64,000 bases of DNA from Oxytricha trifallax (GCA_000711775.1 ARYC01000108.1:62001-126000); one strand, 5' to 3'; positions 13,586 to 26,070 are shown, counted from the first letter of the stretch. Notes: generated from the sequence alone by a model not told the origin. Made by a program: numbers and translations.

Positions 13586-13927
13586 AGATAATTAATAAAT
13601 AATAATAATTAAATCACTTACCTATTTGTACAGTCTACCTTCACATAAATATACAAACTGTACACTGTACATTTTAATGATTTTAAATATTAAAATAATT
13701 AATAATAATTCAATTAAATTTTACAGTTTACAAATTGTACATTCTTCTGGCCCTATACTGTACATTCTTAAATTAATGTGGCAGTTAAATAATCACACTC
13801 TAATTTGATATTTTTAAAACCTGATTAGTATTAAAAGCTGCACTAATACATGGCAGCTACGCCTACTGTTAAATAAATTTAAATATTTATTTTTTAAATT
13901 TTCCAAATCAATTGTAATTTAGTAATA
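13586..13927 (-). repeat. right terminal inverted repeat of the Rep element
   Basis: Inverted partner of 11745-12085. It begins immediately upstream of the gene's ATG, so the promoter of the Rep-like gene, if any, must lie within the repeat. Confidence 0.75.
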
Positions 13928-14289
13928 TATAGGATTAATTTTCAGTTATTTTGAAATGCAAAAACATTGACTAGAAAATCATACATTAGCAATAAATCAA
14001 AATTTTTAATTATTTATAAATATTAAGAATTGAATAAATATTTTAATTAAACTATGAGTTATGAAAGAGATAGTTGAAAATAATTATAATTCCTAAATAA
14101 TTTGCAAATTTTCCAACTCAACCAATAATTTAAGGACAGTTTTATTAATTAAATAATAACTCATTATTTATCTGCAATTCTAGAGAAATTTACGATATTG
14201 ATAATTTTTTTTGTATTAAAATTTCAATTCTATAACTTTTACTGCTTTCAAATGTCCTGATTAAATAAAAATTATGACATTTCTTATTC

Positions 14290-15080
14290 CCAATTTTAAA
14301 TTAATATAATAGATTAAATAATTAATTTATTAGTATTTTTGTGTTATTTAAAAATTAAATATTACTATTTAATACATTATTAGTAATATCTATAATTAAC
14401 TTGTTATTTTATAAAATAAAATAAATTAATTTTTAATAATAACACAAGAATGAATTTCAAATAGATTAAGTAAGAATTAAAACAATATAATTTTTTCTAA
14501 AAATAAATCAATTTCTGCTAATTATTTTGTTTTTATGTCAACAAGATTATCAAAAAAGAAAATACTGTTGTTTGTACCCGAATTAATTAACAATATTAAA
14601 TCGAAACTTCAGAGATTTATATTGGACTATCTTTACGAAGTTCCACTAATATTTTATTATTTTCTTGAAAACAAGCTACTTTTTTGCCTATATTGACGCC
14701 TTTAAGGTTCATCTTTAATTATTAATTAAACATTAAAAATGTTTAAATCAATTGAATTTTAGAAATAGTTCTTATATATTATTTATTTGAATTATTTAAG
14801 TAATATATATTGATTTCTGTTCTTCCTGATCATTTATTCGATATTTTCTTTTGCTTCTTAAAATAAACAGCTTGTTGTAAATCTCAATCTAAAAATTAAT
14901 TTTTATAATGCCACCATAAAATTAAAGGAGTTTCACCAAAGTTCCTATTTCACGATCTAGAATATTTTAAAACCAGTAGCATCAGTGAATTTTGTTTGTA
15001 TGAATAAGTTACTAAAGAGAAATTTTTTATAAGATGAAAATCGTCTAAATTCTTTCTTCATGAATCTATTTAAAATAAAT
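14290..15080 (+). repeat. dispersed repeat, copy A
   Basis: This stretch matches 25330-26070 in the same orientation with gaps. Shared landmarks in the same order are TAGTAATATCTATAATTAA, AACACAAGAATG, TTGGACTAT or TTAGACTAT followed by TACGAAGTT and ACTAATATTTTAT, an AGGAGTTTCAC block, and a final block with ATCTAAACTCTT or GTCTAAATTCTT. It is probably a decayed, non-coding transposable element. Its ends cannot be set exactly. Confidence 0.6.
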
Positions 15081-16311
15081 ATTTTATTAATTTTATTAAG
15101 ACCAAATCCTCAAATAATTTGGTTGATGAGATAAGTTAGCGAGAAGTTTGAAGAAGGGAAATATTTAAAATCGATTTATCTCAATGGGGAAAATAATCTG
15201 TGAAGATCATAAAAAAGAAAGTTAGTCGTTAAATAATTCTCTACATCTTTCCCTTTTAAACTTTTTTGATAGCTAATTTGTATAGAGAGATATTAAGTGA
15301 AAAAAGAGTTAAAAAATTTAAAAGTTAAACTTAAAGGATCTACATATAAGTTATACTAAGTTTAATTTGATCTATCGATGAGTCATTTTATTGGAAGTTG
15401 AAATAAATCGATAGCAGTTAAAACGCTAATATAATAATTAAAAATTACAATAAACTCATTTTTAATAAATTATTAATTTATATTTTTAAATTTCCCATTT
15501 TTATCTTTTTGATAGTATTAAAAATTTAGATTAAATAAGATTTATACTATCAAGTGAAAAAATAATTAAAAAATATTATTATTTATTATTATATTTTTTT
15601 TCCATGTTTTATCTAATATATATTTTGATAATCATATAAATTTTTATCAATTCCAAAATGATTTGTCACTTACAATGCTTTATTTATTAAATTATAAAGA
15701 AAAAAAAAATATTTTTATATACCTTTTAATTAATTTAATTTATTAATTAAAAGAAATGCTTTTATATAAATTAAAAATGTAAATATTAATTATTATTTTA
15801 AAGGATTTATAATAATTTATCCAGTTATTTAAATTATTTTAATGATAATTAATTAGTTTCTATAATCATAAATATTATAATTAATTTAATATAAATCAAA
15901 TGACAAAGATCTTGATGAATCCTAAAGTTTAAAGTCTATCTTAAGAATATTCTTAAGAAGTTATTTAAGATTTCTTAAAATATGAATTCTAAGAATTTTT
16001 CATAATATTAGGAATAAAGAATTAAATTTTTAATACCAAAGCATCATTATTAAAATAGTTTTAAGTTCTGCTCTCTTTATTTATTTAAGATAAAATCTAA
16101 TATCTGGATATAGGTTTAGAGGCTATATTTCTCTGTTTATCTTGTCAAAATTTTTATCTTATTACTTGATATATCACTATTGATTATAAAAAATTTATTC
16201 TAAATTTGCATTCATTCGATCTATAAATTTTACCTTTGAAATAAATGTAAATTAATTTGTCATATTAAAATTAAACAATTTATTATTTATAAATACATCA
16301 TTAATTTTTTA

Positions 16312-16735
16312 AATATTGTAGGAATACATTCGAAATTGGGAAATTAATTTTAGTTTAATTAATTATTAACTAGAATATTGGCAGTTAAAGTTGGCCAATT
16401 TGAACGATCTTGGGCTTATTCGATAGAGAATTCAAAATTAGCTGGACTTTATTATTGGAGGTACTATTTTATCGCATCGAGGGAGCGAGATAACTCGAGT
16501 TTAATTAAACTCATCTAAATTCATAAAATTGTGCCCTCCAATTAAACTCGAGTTATCTCGCTCCCTTGATGCGATAAAATAGTACCTCCAATAATAAAGT
16601 TCCAGCTAATTTTGAATTCTCTATCGAATAAGCCAAAGATCGTTCAAATTGGCCAACTTTAACTGCCAATATTCTAGTTAATAATTAATTAAATTAAAAT
16701 TAATTTCCCAATTTCGAATGTATTCCTACAATATT
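16312..16735. mobile_element. foldback (hairpin) element, copy 1
   Basis: This is a nearly perfect inverted repeat with two arms of about 190 bp around a loop of about 45 bp. The ends are TGTAGGAATACATTCGAA and its complement. The arms contain GCTGGACTTTATTATTGG and AGCGAGATAACTCGAGTT. The same arm sequences recur at 17893-18313 and in decayed form at 27.9, 38.1, 48.9 and 49.6 kb, so this is a mobile family. No coding frame is evident, so it would depend on another element's transposase. The arms' near identity suggests recent insertion or strong repair between arms. Confidence 0.85.
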
Positions 16736-17618
16736 AAAAAGTTTTATAAATTTTTACAAATAATTTAAGAAAAATATCAATTTAAAATAATAGTTTAATT
16801 TACTTAAATCAAGCTTAAACGAAGATTTTTAAATGTTTTATTATATTATAATTAAATTTTGGTTATAATTAGTATTCTGGTTATTTTAAAATAATAATAT
16901 TAAAAAAATGTAATAAAAAAAGAACTTATTTAAAATTATTTAAATTGTTATAAAGATTTTTATAATAACAAAAAATCAGGAATAATTTTCTCAGTATTGC
17001 TAAACATTCTTAATATATACATGCAATTTAATTTTTTTAATTACAATTATAAATGTAATGACTATATAAACTCAAGTATTAGACTTAAGTTTATCATATT
17101 TTTAATTTATTATAGTTAAAAAATTATTAAATATTTAATTGAATTAAATGCATTAAAAATATATTTAAATCTAAGCCAAAAGTAATCCAGATGAAATTTT
17201 GTACTATTAATAAAGAAGTATGGATTTGTGATAAATATATTATTACTTTATCTTAGTAGCTTATTTGTAAAATATTATAATAGCATTTTGTAAGAAGTTT
17301 TATTTTAAAGCTTTTAAATTACATCTTTAAATAAGTATGGAGCAGAGTATAAATAAATTAAAACTATTTAGTACTAGAATAATATAATCTAAATTTGTAT
17401 GCTAAATAGAATTAATTTTCTCAAATCAAATTAAAAGATCAAATCACCCTGAATATTAAAAACTTAAATGATATTTAAAGCAATTTAGATGCTATAAAGC
17501 TGAGTACTTTTTTTATATAATTCTAAAGAATATAATGACACAAACTAATTGATTATTAATTCAAAGATCACATTAATAATTTTGTATAACTTATCTTAAT
17601 ACACTATATATATTTTCC

Positions 17619-17741
17619 CGACTCTTTTTAAAAGAGTGCGGTGTCACAAGCTTTTTTAGAGGTCTGGGGAAACTCATCAAAGCATTACTTTTCTACAAAT
17701 AGTAAATAAATAGGCGTTATTTTAACCATCCAGAAAAATGA
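17619..17741 (+). other. coding-like islet ending in TGA (candidate MDS)
   Basis: This GC-raised stretch between two foldback elements has forty codons ending in TGA at 17739-17741. It reads RLFLKECGVTSFFRGLGKLI and then QQINRRYFNHPEK. The composition is protein-like, but no family was recognised and no start codon is present. Confidence 0.28.
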
Positions 17742-17892
17742 TAAACTTAAAAAGTGTAGACTTACATTTCAGACATTAAGAAATTTTAAAGTATTTAAAC
17801 TGAATCTTCGTAATCAACATTAATATTATATATAATATTAACGAGTTATTACATTATCATTTCCATTTTAGATTTAGATAATTTTTATTTTA

Positions 17893-18313
17893 ATTATTGT
17901 AGAAATACATTTGAATTTGGAAAATTAATTATAAATATATTTAAATTATTTAAAAGTCGTTGCAGTTAAAGTTATCCAATTAAAACGATATTGGGCTCGT
18001 TTGATAGAGAATTGAAAATTAGCTGGACTTTATTATTGGCGGTTATTTTATCGCATCCCTGGAGTGAAGATAACTCGACTTTAATTAAACACCTCTAAAT
18101 TCAGTAAATTATACCCTCACATTAAATTCGAGTTATCTTCACTCCAGGGATGCGATAAAATAACCGCCAATAATAAAGTCCAGCTAATTTTCAATTCTCT
18201 ATCAAACGAGCCCAATATCGTTTTAATTGGACAACTTTAACTGCAACGACTTTTAAATAATTTAAATATATTTATAATTAATTTTCCAAATTCAAATGTA
18301 TTTCTACAATAAT
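17893..18313. mobile_element. foldback (hairpin) element, copy 2
   Basis: Inverted repeat with arms of about 185 bp and a loop of about 40 bp. It begins ATTATTGTAGAAATACATTT and ends with the complement. It shares GATAGAGAATTGAAAATTAG, GCTGGACTTTATTATTGG and GATAACTCGA with copy 1 but differs at many positions. The differences are matched by compensating changes in the other arm, so the arms have evolved together or the copy arose from a different source element. Confidence 0.85.
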
Positions 18314-18775
18314 AAAAAAATATTTGAATAATTAGAGATTTTTATTATCTAATTGATAATTTTTACAAATATTTTATATATTTAAATATTAATTATAAGT
18401 TTAAGTATGCAATTCTATTTAAGCTTTTAATTTAATTAAGCACTGAATCTAAATTGCATATTTAATTTTTATAATTTTTAGATAATATTATATAATATAT
18501 TTATTTATTTTAATTTTTTTATTTAGTTAAATAATGTCATTCTTGCTCCAACAATTCAATTTAATTTTATAGAAATAATTAAAAACATAATCTAATTTTC
18601 TTGTACCATAAATATTTGTAAAAATTATGTAAGAAACTTAGCATTCATTATTTAAAAAACTTAAAAATAAAATAATGACTCAATATTCTTAAATTTTTAA
18701 AAAGAATTTTTATCCTTACAAGTAAAATTAGATATATCTAATGATTTGAAAAATTAAATTTGCAAAAAATAATGA

Positions 18776-19093
18776 ATATACCTGATATATCTCGAGAGAA
18801 ATAAACCCCTATAAAATATTTTATCCAATGTTTACATTACAAAATTATTGCAAATAGAACAAAAATTTCAAATGAAAAAGACTATAGATCTTCGAAAGTA
18901 ATTCCCTGTAAATTGTTTTGAATAATATACAAAGATTATTTCAGATTGTCAAATAGCGATAAATATATGTGCTTTTAGTAGTTTCTAAAGAAATCACAAG
19001 TAAAATCTTTTATCTAATGCTAACATAAATCAATTTGATTTATAAATTAGACAACTTAAAATCTTCTTATTTAAAAGGATGATTGCATCGTGA
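18776..19093 (+). other. coding-like open frame ending in TGA
   Basis: About 105 codons without TGA, ending at 19091-19093. The central part is the least AT-rich and reads MKKTIDLRKQFPVNCFEQYT and DCQIAINICAFSSF. The start is undefined because the frame opens just after a TGA near 18773. It may be an MDS or a germline-limited gene piece. A chance open frame of this length is not improbable in this DNA. Confidence 0.22.
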
Positions 19094-20799
19094 TTTATCA
19101 CTTATATATGAAATTTTCAATTCAGTTCAACAAGTAGTTTGACTTTCTTTGACAAGTTGATATGCCATATCAATATTTAGAAATTTAATAAATGCTAATA
19201 ATAATTAATAAATTTTATAAAGCATCATGTCAATGGAGAGATTAAGAATTATTGCAATATTTTCATTAATTTTAATTTTTTCTTTTTCAATTAAAATATA
19301 AGTATTTAATTATTTACTTAAAAAATCAAAATTATTTATTCTCAATAATTAAATTTGTTTTCTTTAAATAATTGCTAACAGGGAAAATTTTGTACACTAA
19401 TATTCAATTTTAATAACGAACTAATTGTACCTTGTTAAATAATAATATAATAAGTTATTTTTAATTGTTTTTAATTATTAATTGAATTAAATAAAAGAGT
19501 ATAATCAATTGAATAAGAGAGATATATAAAAACAATCAAAAACTTTAAATCATATTTATTTAACAACAAAATTTTTAGCATTTGTCTTGTCTTGCAATTA
19601 ACATTTCTCATTACATTTATTTACTAAAAATTCATTTAAATTTTTCTCCCTAACTCGATTTCATGACTGTTTTCTCTTTTCATCTCAAACAATCACTATT
19701 AATCTATTGACTTTTTGATATAATGTCCTTCTCTCATATTATGAACTTTTAACAGAATGAACAAATCTACAATTTCTAATGAGAAATCTCTTATATTCAC
19801 AAGGATTTCCTAAAGAGCATTGCTCTGAAGTTTTGGAGAATTCTTTGATATTTTTGACAACATTCGCAAATGAAACCCCGAGAGTGTAATTATTTTAGAA
19901 GTAATGGTAAAGACTATTTAAAGTAAAAATTAAATAATAAAAACTAAATTAAATACCTATGTACATATAGTATAATGATAAACTTTAAATCATACTATCT
20001 AGAGTTCGACTCTCTTAAGTTAAGTTTTTTTTTAATCATTCAAAAAAGAGTTAGTTAATAAACATAAGTGTATAATTTAATCTTAATTTACAAATCTCCC
20101 ATTTTTTATCAAAATTTTATTAAGGGGTTTTATAATATTAAATCAAAAGTTTTTCTTATAATTAACAATTATAAACTGGTAAATTTGCGATTTTCATCTA
20201 TAATATTGAATTATTATATACTTAAATTGTAATTAAATAAAAAAGATTTATTTTTTATTAAAAAGCTTAACAAATATTTCTTAGATATTTTTTAAACAAA
20301 TATCTTTATTTTAATTTTTATGTTTATAATTTAACCTTAATATATTTCTTAGATTATACAAAAAATTAGATTTTAACATCTATAAATTTAATGAAATAAA
20401 AATTTTAATATAATTAAGAGGAATAAACAAATTCTTTATAAAGTTAGATAATTCATGGCGATTAAAAAATTTGAATTTATTATATTTATTTGATGAAAAA
20501 TTAATTATAATTAAATTTCAAAAATTATAGTTATCCCTATACTTAATTATTCTTTTATATTATATTAAAATACATAATTTTTTAAATTCATTAATAGATT
20601 TATCATAATTCGTTATTAATTGAATAAGAAATAAATATATTTACTTACAATAATTACATTATATTTCAATTATTAAAATGCTAACAAGATCTTAATTAAA
20701 AACATATAAAATAAATATATTGTTTTATATAATTTGGAATGATTAACTGTTCAAGTAATTAATTTAACGAATAGATTTTTAATTATTTGATTATTATTA

Positions 20800-20965
20800 T
20801 TATTATTATTTAATGCTGTACGGAAATTAATACTGGGACTTAAACCAGCCAGATAGAGATAATCATACTTTGACTTTTGGCGATCCAGTTTCATCTATCT
20901 AAGAGGAAGATGCCCCATTTATACTGGACTGACTAGTTTCACACCGCGCACGGTCACCGAAAATT
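20800..20965 (-). other. GC-rich coding-like islet (candidate MDS)
   Basis: One of the sharpest GC rises outside mobile elements. On the minus strand it reads VTVRGVKLVSPVQMGHLPLR and KYDYLYLAGLSPSINFRTA, followed by an Asn run coded by an AAT repeat that lies at the edge of the island. It has neither start nor stop, as an internal macronuclear-destined segment would. No family recognised. Confidence 0.35.
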
Positions 20966-21544
20966 GTATTTTAAATTATAAAAATTATAATATTTTTATA
21001 CTTTTAACTTTATAAAAATAATATTCATTAATTTTAATCTAAAGTATAATATGAATATAAAATGAAGATTTTATATTTATAAATAATTATAATTTTTAAT
21101 TATAAATTTATCTTATAAATTCATGATTAATAATAAATTAAACTTTATTAAATACTATTATGGAATAATAATATACATTAAATTTAAAAAATAATTTTAG
21201 TAAATTAATCTTCAAAAAAAGAAAATCCCGGTGAAAATATTTTATTTAAATTTTGTTTAAAAATTGTATGAAATTATTTAAAAAAATTCCCTTAAATATC
21301 TTTTATTACGATTTTACTTGGCATGTTTAACTACATCTGATTGATAGATCTCTCAAGTGTTTCATCAATATCAGAGTGGTTTAAATTTAGTTAAATATAT
21401 TAATTTTATTTTGTGTGAATAAAACAGCATAATTGAATTTCTATTAAAAAGAACTTTTTATAATTTTTTCAATTTCATATAATAATATAAAATTAATTTA
21501 AATTATAATATTTAAATTAAATATAATTTTTAAATAAATATTTA

Positions 21545-21784
21545 TCTTATAAACAATTTCCCCTAGACTAAGAAAAAGACATTGCCCTATTAAGTAGAGT
21601 AATAATAATTTATTAATAAATATTTTAGAATTTCAAAGGCAACTTCAGTGAACTGAATGAGAGCATGTCAGAGATTGACAAGTCCAAATCAAGAGAAGCA
21701 AGTGGAGATGCAGTTGATGTCATCAGAGAAGTAGGATGGGCTATAGAAAACCAAGAAGAATTAGGTCAAAGAATTCAGAATTGA
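21545..21784 (+). other. coding-like islet with possible small intron (candidate 3' MDS)
   Basis: Positions 21629-21784 give 51 codons and a TGA with strongly coding composition (ELNESMSEIDKSKSREASGD, then REVGWAIENQEELGQRIQN). Immediately upstream, 21594-21628 has the form of a 35-bp AT-rich intron (GTAGAG...TTTTAG). Before it, a frame reading FPQTKKKTLPYQ would join it in phase. The C-terminal part looks helical and coiled-coil-like, but the family is not recognised. The piece would encode the C-terminus of a protein. Confidence 0.4.
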
Positions 21785-24439
21785 GTGAGCAAAGAAACGC
21801 ATTTAATTACACCTTATCTTTATAGTAGCTCTTAGTTACCACATCTATTGATAGGAAGTATTTTTTATAATTAGAATTAAGAATAAATTAAAATTGCAGT
21901 ATTGCAATTCTTCATCCAAATTTTTTTACAAAATAAAAGCAAAATAATAATTTATTCCTATTTTTATTAAAAAGCAGCGTAATTAGTAAATGACTATTAA
22001 TATTCAAAATAAATTAAATTAATTGTAATTATTTTATTATAAAAACCACCAATTTTAATATAATACTTTTAGTGTATTTAATTTGTATTATGATTTGAAT
22101 AATAGTAATTTGCAAATATTAAGTAATTTATTTTAATATAACTTGATAATTAAAAATTTTTCTTTGAAAATTTTAATGAGTATCTATTCATTTAGAGATA
22201 TTATATAATTTAACAATAACTTTATAGATAATTTTGATATTTGTGTATGAGAAATAGATAAATTTAATTATGAATTTTGATTCGTAAGCTATTTTTATAA
22301 AAATTAATTTTTCATGAATTATTAAAGCTAATAAAAAATAAACCAAAAAGTCTTATATTAAATAACTTAAAACCTTACTTTGACAATGATTTCTATCAAT
22401 ATAATTATTCAGAAATATATTTATTAATCGGTTTATAAAAGTGATTACATTTTTATTTAATAATTTTAATTGGTTAAGTTGAAAATAGTAACTATAAATT
22501 TTCAAGGATCTCACACAAGTTTGCCTTGATTAAATATTTTTTTTTACAAAAAATATAGTGTAGTATCATTAATAATTAATAAATGTAAGCTAGTTAATAT
22601 AGAATTATTAACTTATAATTTTAATTAATTTTATTTATGAAAATATTATAAATAAAATTACTTATTAATTAAATTGTTTGGTCACATTTATATATTATAA
22701 GTTAATATTATAGTATTTTAATATTTAAATTATTTTAAAAATATTAATTATATTTAATTATATTTTATTCAATTTTAAATTCATTTAATAATGAAAATTA
22801 TGAATATTTCAAAATAAACTTCCTTCATATTCATTTTTCAATTCCAAATAATTCATATAAATTTTTTGAAACTATTTATATATTAATGTCATTTTGGTTT
22901 TTTTCTTTATTTAAATAATTCGTTTAAGAATTGAAAATTACAAAAATAAACAGTATACATATTTCGCATTACTTATAAAATCTTAATCCTTTTTATGAAT
23001 TGTCAGTAGAATTATATTTTTAAAAATAAATTTCAATTTTTCACAGTTTTTCATATTTTAATTTAAAAGAAAAATCTCATTAAACTTATTGTATAACTTA
23101 AGTTATACTGTCAATAAAAATTATAATATTTTCAAATTGTCCTCATGCATATCTCAAAATTAGAAATATATTTATATTTGTTTTAATATTATAAATAAAA
23201 TAACTATCAGTAATTTAATGCCTAAAAGAACATTATCTCAAATTAATAGATAATTTATGACATATTTTTATTTTAATAATCTAATAAATAACCTTTATTA
23301 AAATTTTCATAGTAAAAATAATGTTGATTTTCCTCAACATCAAATAACCTTTAAATATCTTTTTTCATTAAATACTAAATATTTAATATTATATTAACTT
23401 TTAAAACTATTTATAGATATAAATTATGATTAATAAAATAAAAAGAAGAAGGCTATGGTAAAACTTTATTATTTGTTATAAAATAAACATATTTTATAAA
23501 TGAAAATATATCTGACTTTTTGCTTGAAAAATAGGAAAATTAAAATTATAATTAAATGCAATAAACATATAATAGCAATAGTTTTTTATTTAAAAACACA
23601 GCTTGTCTTTTTATTTAAAAAATTAAGGTTTATAAGTTTTGAACTCTGTTCAATCAAATTAAGGTCTATCTATCTACTACAAGTACTAATGTTCAATTTT
23701 TTTAATTGTGTAATCTTTCATTTAAACAACTTAAGAGTTTATATTTATTCAGCTTTTTTGTGAAAAGTATAAATTTCATTTAAAACTAGCAACAAAAGCT
23801 CAAGAACTGACTTATAATAACTTAAAGACAAAACTATAATTTTTATTTTAATTTATAAAGAGAATTTAAACTTTTATATTACAAGAACTCTCAAGATTTT
23901 AATTTTAAGTGAAAAACAGAAAGTAAATCAGTTTCCTCTATTATTCACATTAGGCAATGTCACAAAATATAAGAGGTTTAAGATTTAGATATTTATGAAT
24001 TGGCTCGAAATAAGTTATTATAAAATAGAAGATGGAAAGAGAAAAGAAAATAGAAAAGAGTGAAAAGAAAACTATTAAAATTGTTAATTTAAAGAAAAAA
24101 AGAATTAATTTGATTTTTATATTTCTCGCTTATGCCCATGGTTTTACTCTTTTATTTTATTTAAAATATTTAAATTTTTATATGATAAAAACATAAAAAT
24201 AATATATATTTCTTTCTATTTAAAGAATTAAAAACTTATTTTTCATATTAACTTAATATTTAATTTAAAATTATAAAAAAAATTATTATTACAATTGATT
24301 ATTATGGAATCATTATCAATATTTAATATTTTAGTTTCATTATATTATTAAGCTAATACATTTTAAATGGGAAAATTATATATTTAAAATTCAGCTGCCA
24401 CTAATTTACTATATATATAAATATAATTTTAAATATGAA
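21785..24439. other. AT-rich germline DNA, no firm gene
   Basis: Very AT-rich sequence with one slightly GC-raised purine-rich patch around 23990-24140. Open frames exist on both strands but none stands out. A perfect 7-bp hairpin stem lies at 23321-23340. Confidence 0.5.
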
Positions 24440-24900
24440 ACTAATATGCAAGAGACAGTTGGTAAGCTGATAAACTAGGCAGTAAATAATTTCCCAAAGC
24501 AATATTTGGAAGAGTGGATCATGGTTTACCAACAGCAAGTCATTCTCAAAACCATTCATCTGATCCTTACTCAAGAAAATAACGAACTGTTTGAGGAAAT
24601 GCGTAAAGATCATGAAAATAATGAATAGAGACATAATAATTATGGAAGTCATAATTAAGATAATGATGAAATCAAAAATGATTATACTGGTGCAGCTGCG
24701 TGCATCTGATTTATATGGCAACAGCAGTGGTGCTTGTACCGATCATGATGAGTACTGTCTCTCTTGCAGTTCAAATGGTTTCATCGTCAAAGATCATAAA
24801 TGTACCTAGCCCTGTCACTTCCAACATCGGTACGAATGATTTTGTTGACTCTTGCGCTGCTGGTTACAAAGAAGGCGGCACATACTGTTACAGTAAGTTC
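24440..24900 (+). pseudogene. cysteine-rich protein gene fragment, frame-broken
   Basis: This is a GC-raised region with plus-strand coding character in three successive frames. The first, from ATG at about 24446, reads MQETVGKLINQ and a Gln/Asn-rich stretch. A shift near 24690 leads to a frame reading GACTDHDEYCLSCSSNGFIV, and a further shift near 24810 leads to DSCAAGYKEGGTYCYSK. The spacing of cysteines (CxxxxxxCxxC and CxxGYxxxxxYCY) resembles extracellular cysteine-rich repeats of ciliate surface proteins. That is a general resemblance, not a family assignment. The changes of frame mean a decayed copy, unremoved small IESs, or both. Confidence 0.4.
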
Positions 24901-24929
24901 ATGTTTATTCGTAACTATCTTTATATGAA

Positions 24930-25200
24930 GTCCTAACCGGCGCTTATTAGATTTGCTGGTATTACTCATGCTACCATATTTGGTCATCTCACAGAAGTTA
25001 TATTTGAGTTCTTGATCAATGATTCGGAAGGTGACAGTGGCCTCTTAGTCATTTCTGTATCCGAGCTAGTGGTCTCCGGTTTGTTGCCTTCATTAATTAT
25101 GTTGTTGTTTTTTAATTATCTTAATATATATATTATTAATTATATATACAAGTGGTCTCCTAAAGACTCTTCCAGACCACTAAACCACTAGACCGCTAAT
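24930..25200. other. two coding-like segments separated by a candidate 73-bp IES
   Basis: The stretches 24930-25067 and 25161-25200 are GC-raised and are separated by a much more AT-rich stretch. The 10-base word AGTGGTCTCC occurs at both junctions (25068-25077 and 25151-25160), as a pointer would. Removing 25078-25150 plus one repeat copy leaves an open frame across the junction on both strands. On the minus strand this reads FSGLEESLGDHQLGYRNDQE and then EATVTFRIIDQELKYNFCEM; on the plus strand GHLTEVIFEFLINDSEGDSG. The minus reading looks more protein-like. The product is unknown. Confidence 0.4.
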
Positions 25201-25329
25201 AATTTTATATTAATTAATTAATTACTTAACTATTAAAACTAAATCAAATTCAAATTAAGAATACTACAAATTCATGGCAGTTTATATTATTTATATATTT
25301 ATTATTAATTTATATTTCCCAAATTTCCT

Positions 25330-26070
25330 ATTTTTATCTATTTTATCAATATTATATAAAAACATAATTAATAAATAATTCATAAAATACTAAAGATTTT
25401 ATGTTATAATATATTAATATTTAAAATTTTTTAGTAATATCTATAATTAATATATATATATATATATAATAAATAATTATAAATAACACAAGAATGCTTT
25501 TGAATTGGATTAAATCAGAATTATAAAATTTAATTTTACTAAAAATAATTGAATTTAAGCTTATTATTCTGATTTTTTGTCAATAAAGAACTTGCATGCC
25601 AATTCTACCCAGGATATTATACTCTCGTTTGTAAAATAGTTTATTATCAACATACAATTCAAACTGCAGATAGTAAATTAGACTATTTGTACGAAGTTAA
25701 ACTAATATTTTATAATTATTTGGAAGTTATTCTATCTTTGAGCAATATTAATACCTAAAAGGTTGATCTATTGATGATCATTTAAATATAATATTGCTAA
25801 AATCAATTCCATTTTATATAGTTTTTATATATTATTAAATTGAATTAATTTAAAATTAACTAAAATTAAATTAATTTCCAACATATCTCACATTTGAGAA
25901 TAATATTTAGTGCAAAATAAAGACTATAGGAGTTTCACAAAAACTCCTAATTCACTTTCAAGTAAATGTAAAACCTTTAGTGTCAGTTAGTTTTGTTCTC
26001 AATTATTGAGATAATACAGAGAAAATATTTATAATTGAGTAGCATCTAAACTCTTTATTATAAATTGATT
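25330..26070 (+). repeat. dispersed repeat, copy B
   Basis: Diverged second copy of the repeat at 14290-15080, in the same orientation, with indels such as an expanded (AT)n near 25450-25470. No coding region is conserved between the copies. Confidence 0.6.

Larger units (their letters stand above)
11745..13927. mobile_element. Rep-encoding element with ~340-bp terminal inverted repeats
   Basis: Two long inverted repeats, about 11745-12085 and 13586-13927, flank one minus-strand gene. They match closely with scattered substitutions. Both carry the block GTAGGCGTAGCTGCCATG near the outer end and GTACAGTGTACAGTTTGT towards the inner end. The gene (next entry) encodes a Rep-like protein with a superfamily-3 helicase domain, not a DDE transposase. 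Such proteins are known from single-stranded DNA viruses, related plasmids and their integrated derivatives. The long repeats could be replication ends or transposition ends. No clear target duplication was seen: the outer flanks diverge at TAT/ATA. Confidence 0.7.

Noticed and set aside
16312..18313. A CRISPR-like array or tandem repeat.
   Set aside because: The repeats are inverted pairs forming long hairpins, not regularly spaced direct repeats, and the genome is eukaryotic.
23500..23763. An 87-codon ATG-initiated frame closed by a stop in the standard code.
   Set aside because: It has hydrophobic AT-driven composition with no GC rise. TAA/TAG stops have no meaning in this organism's code.
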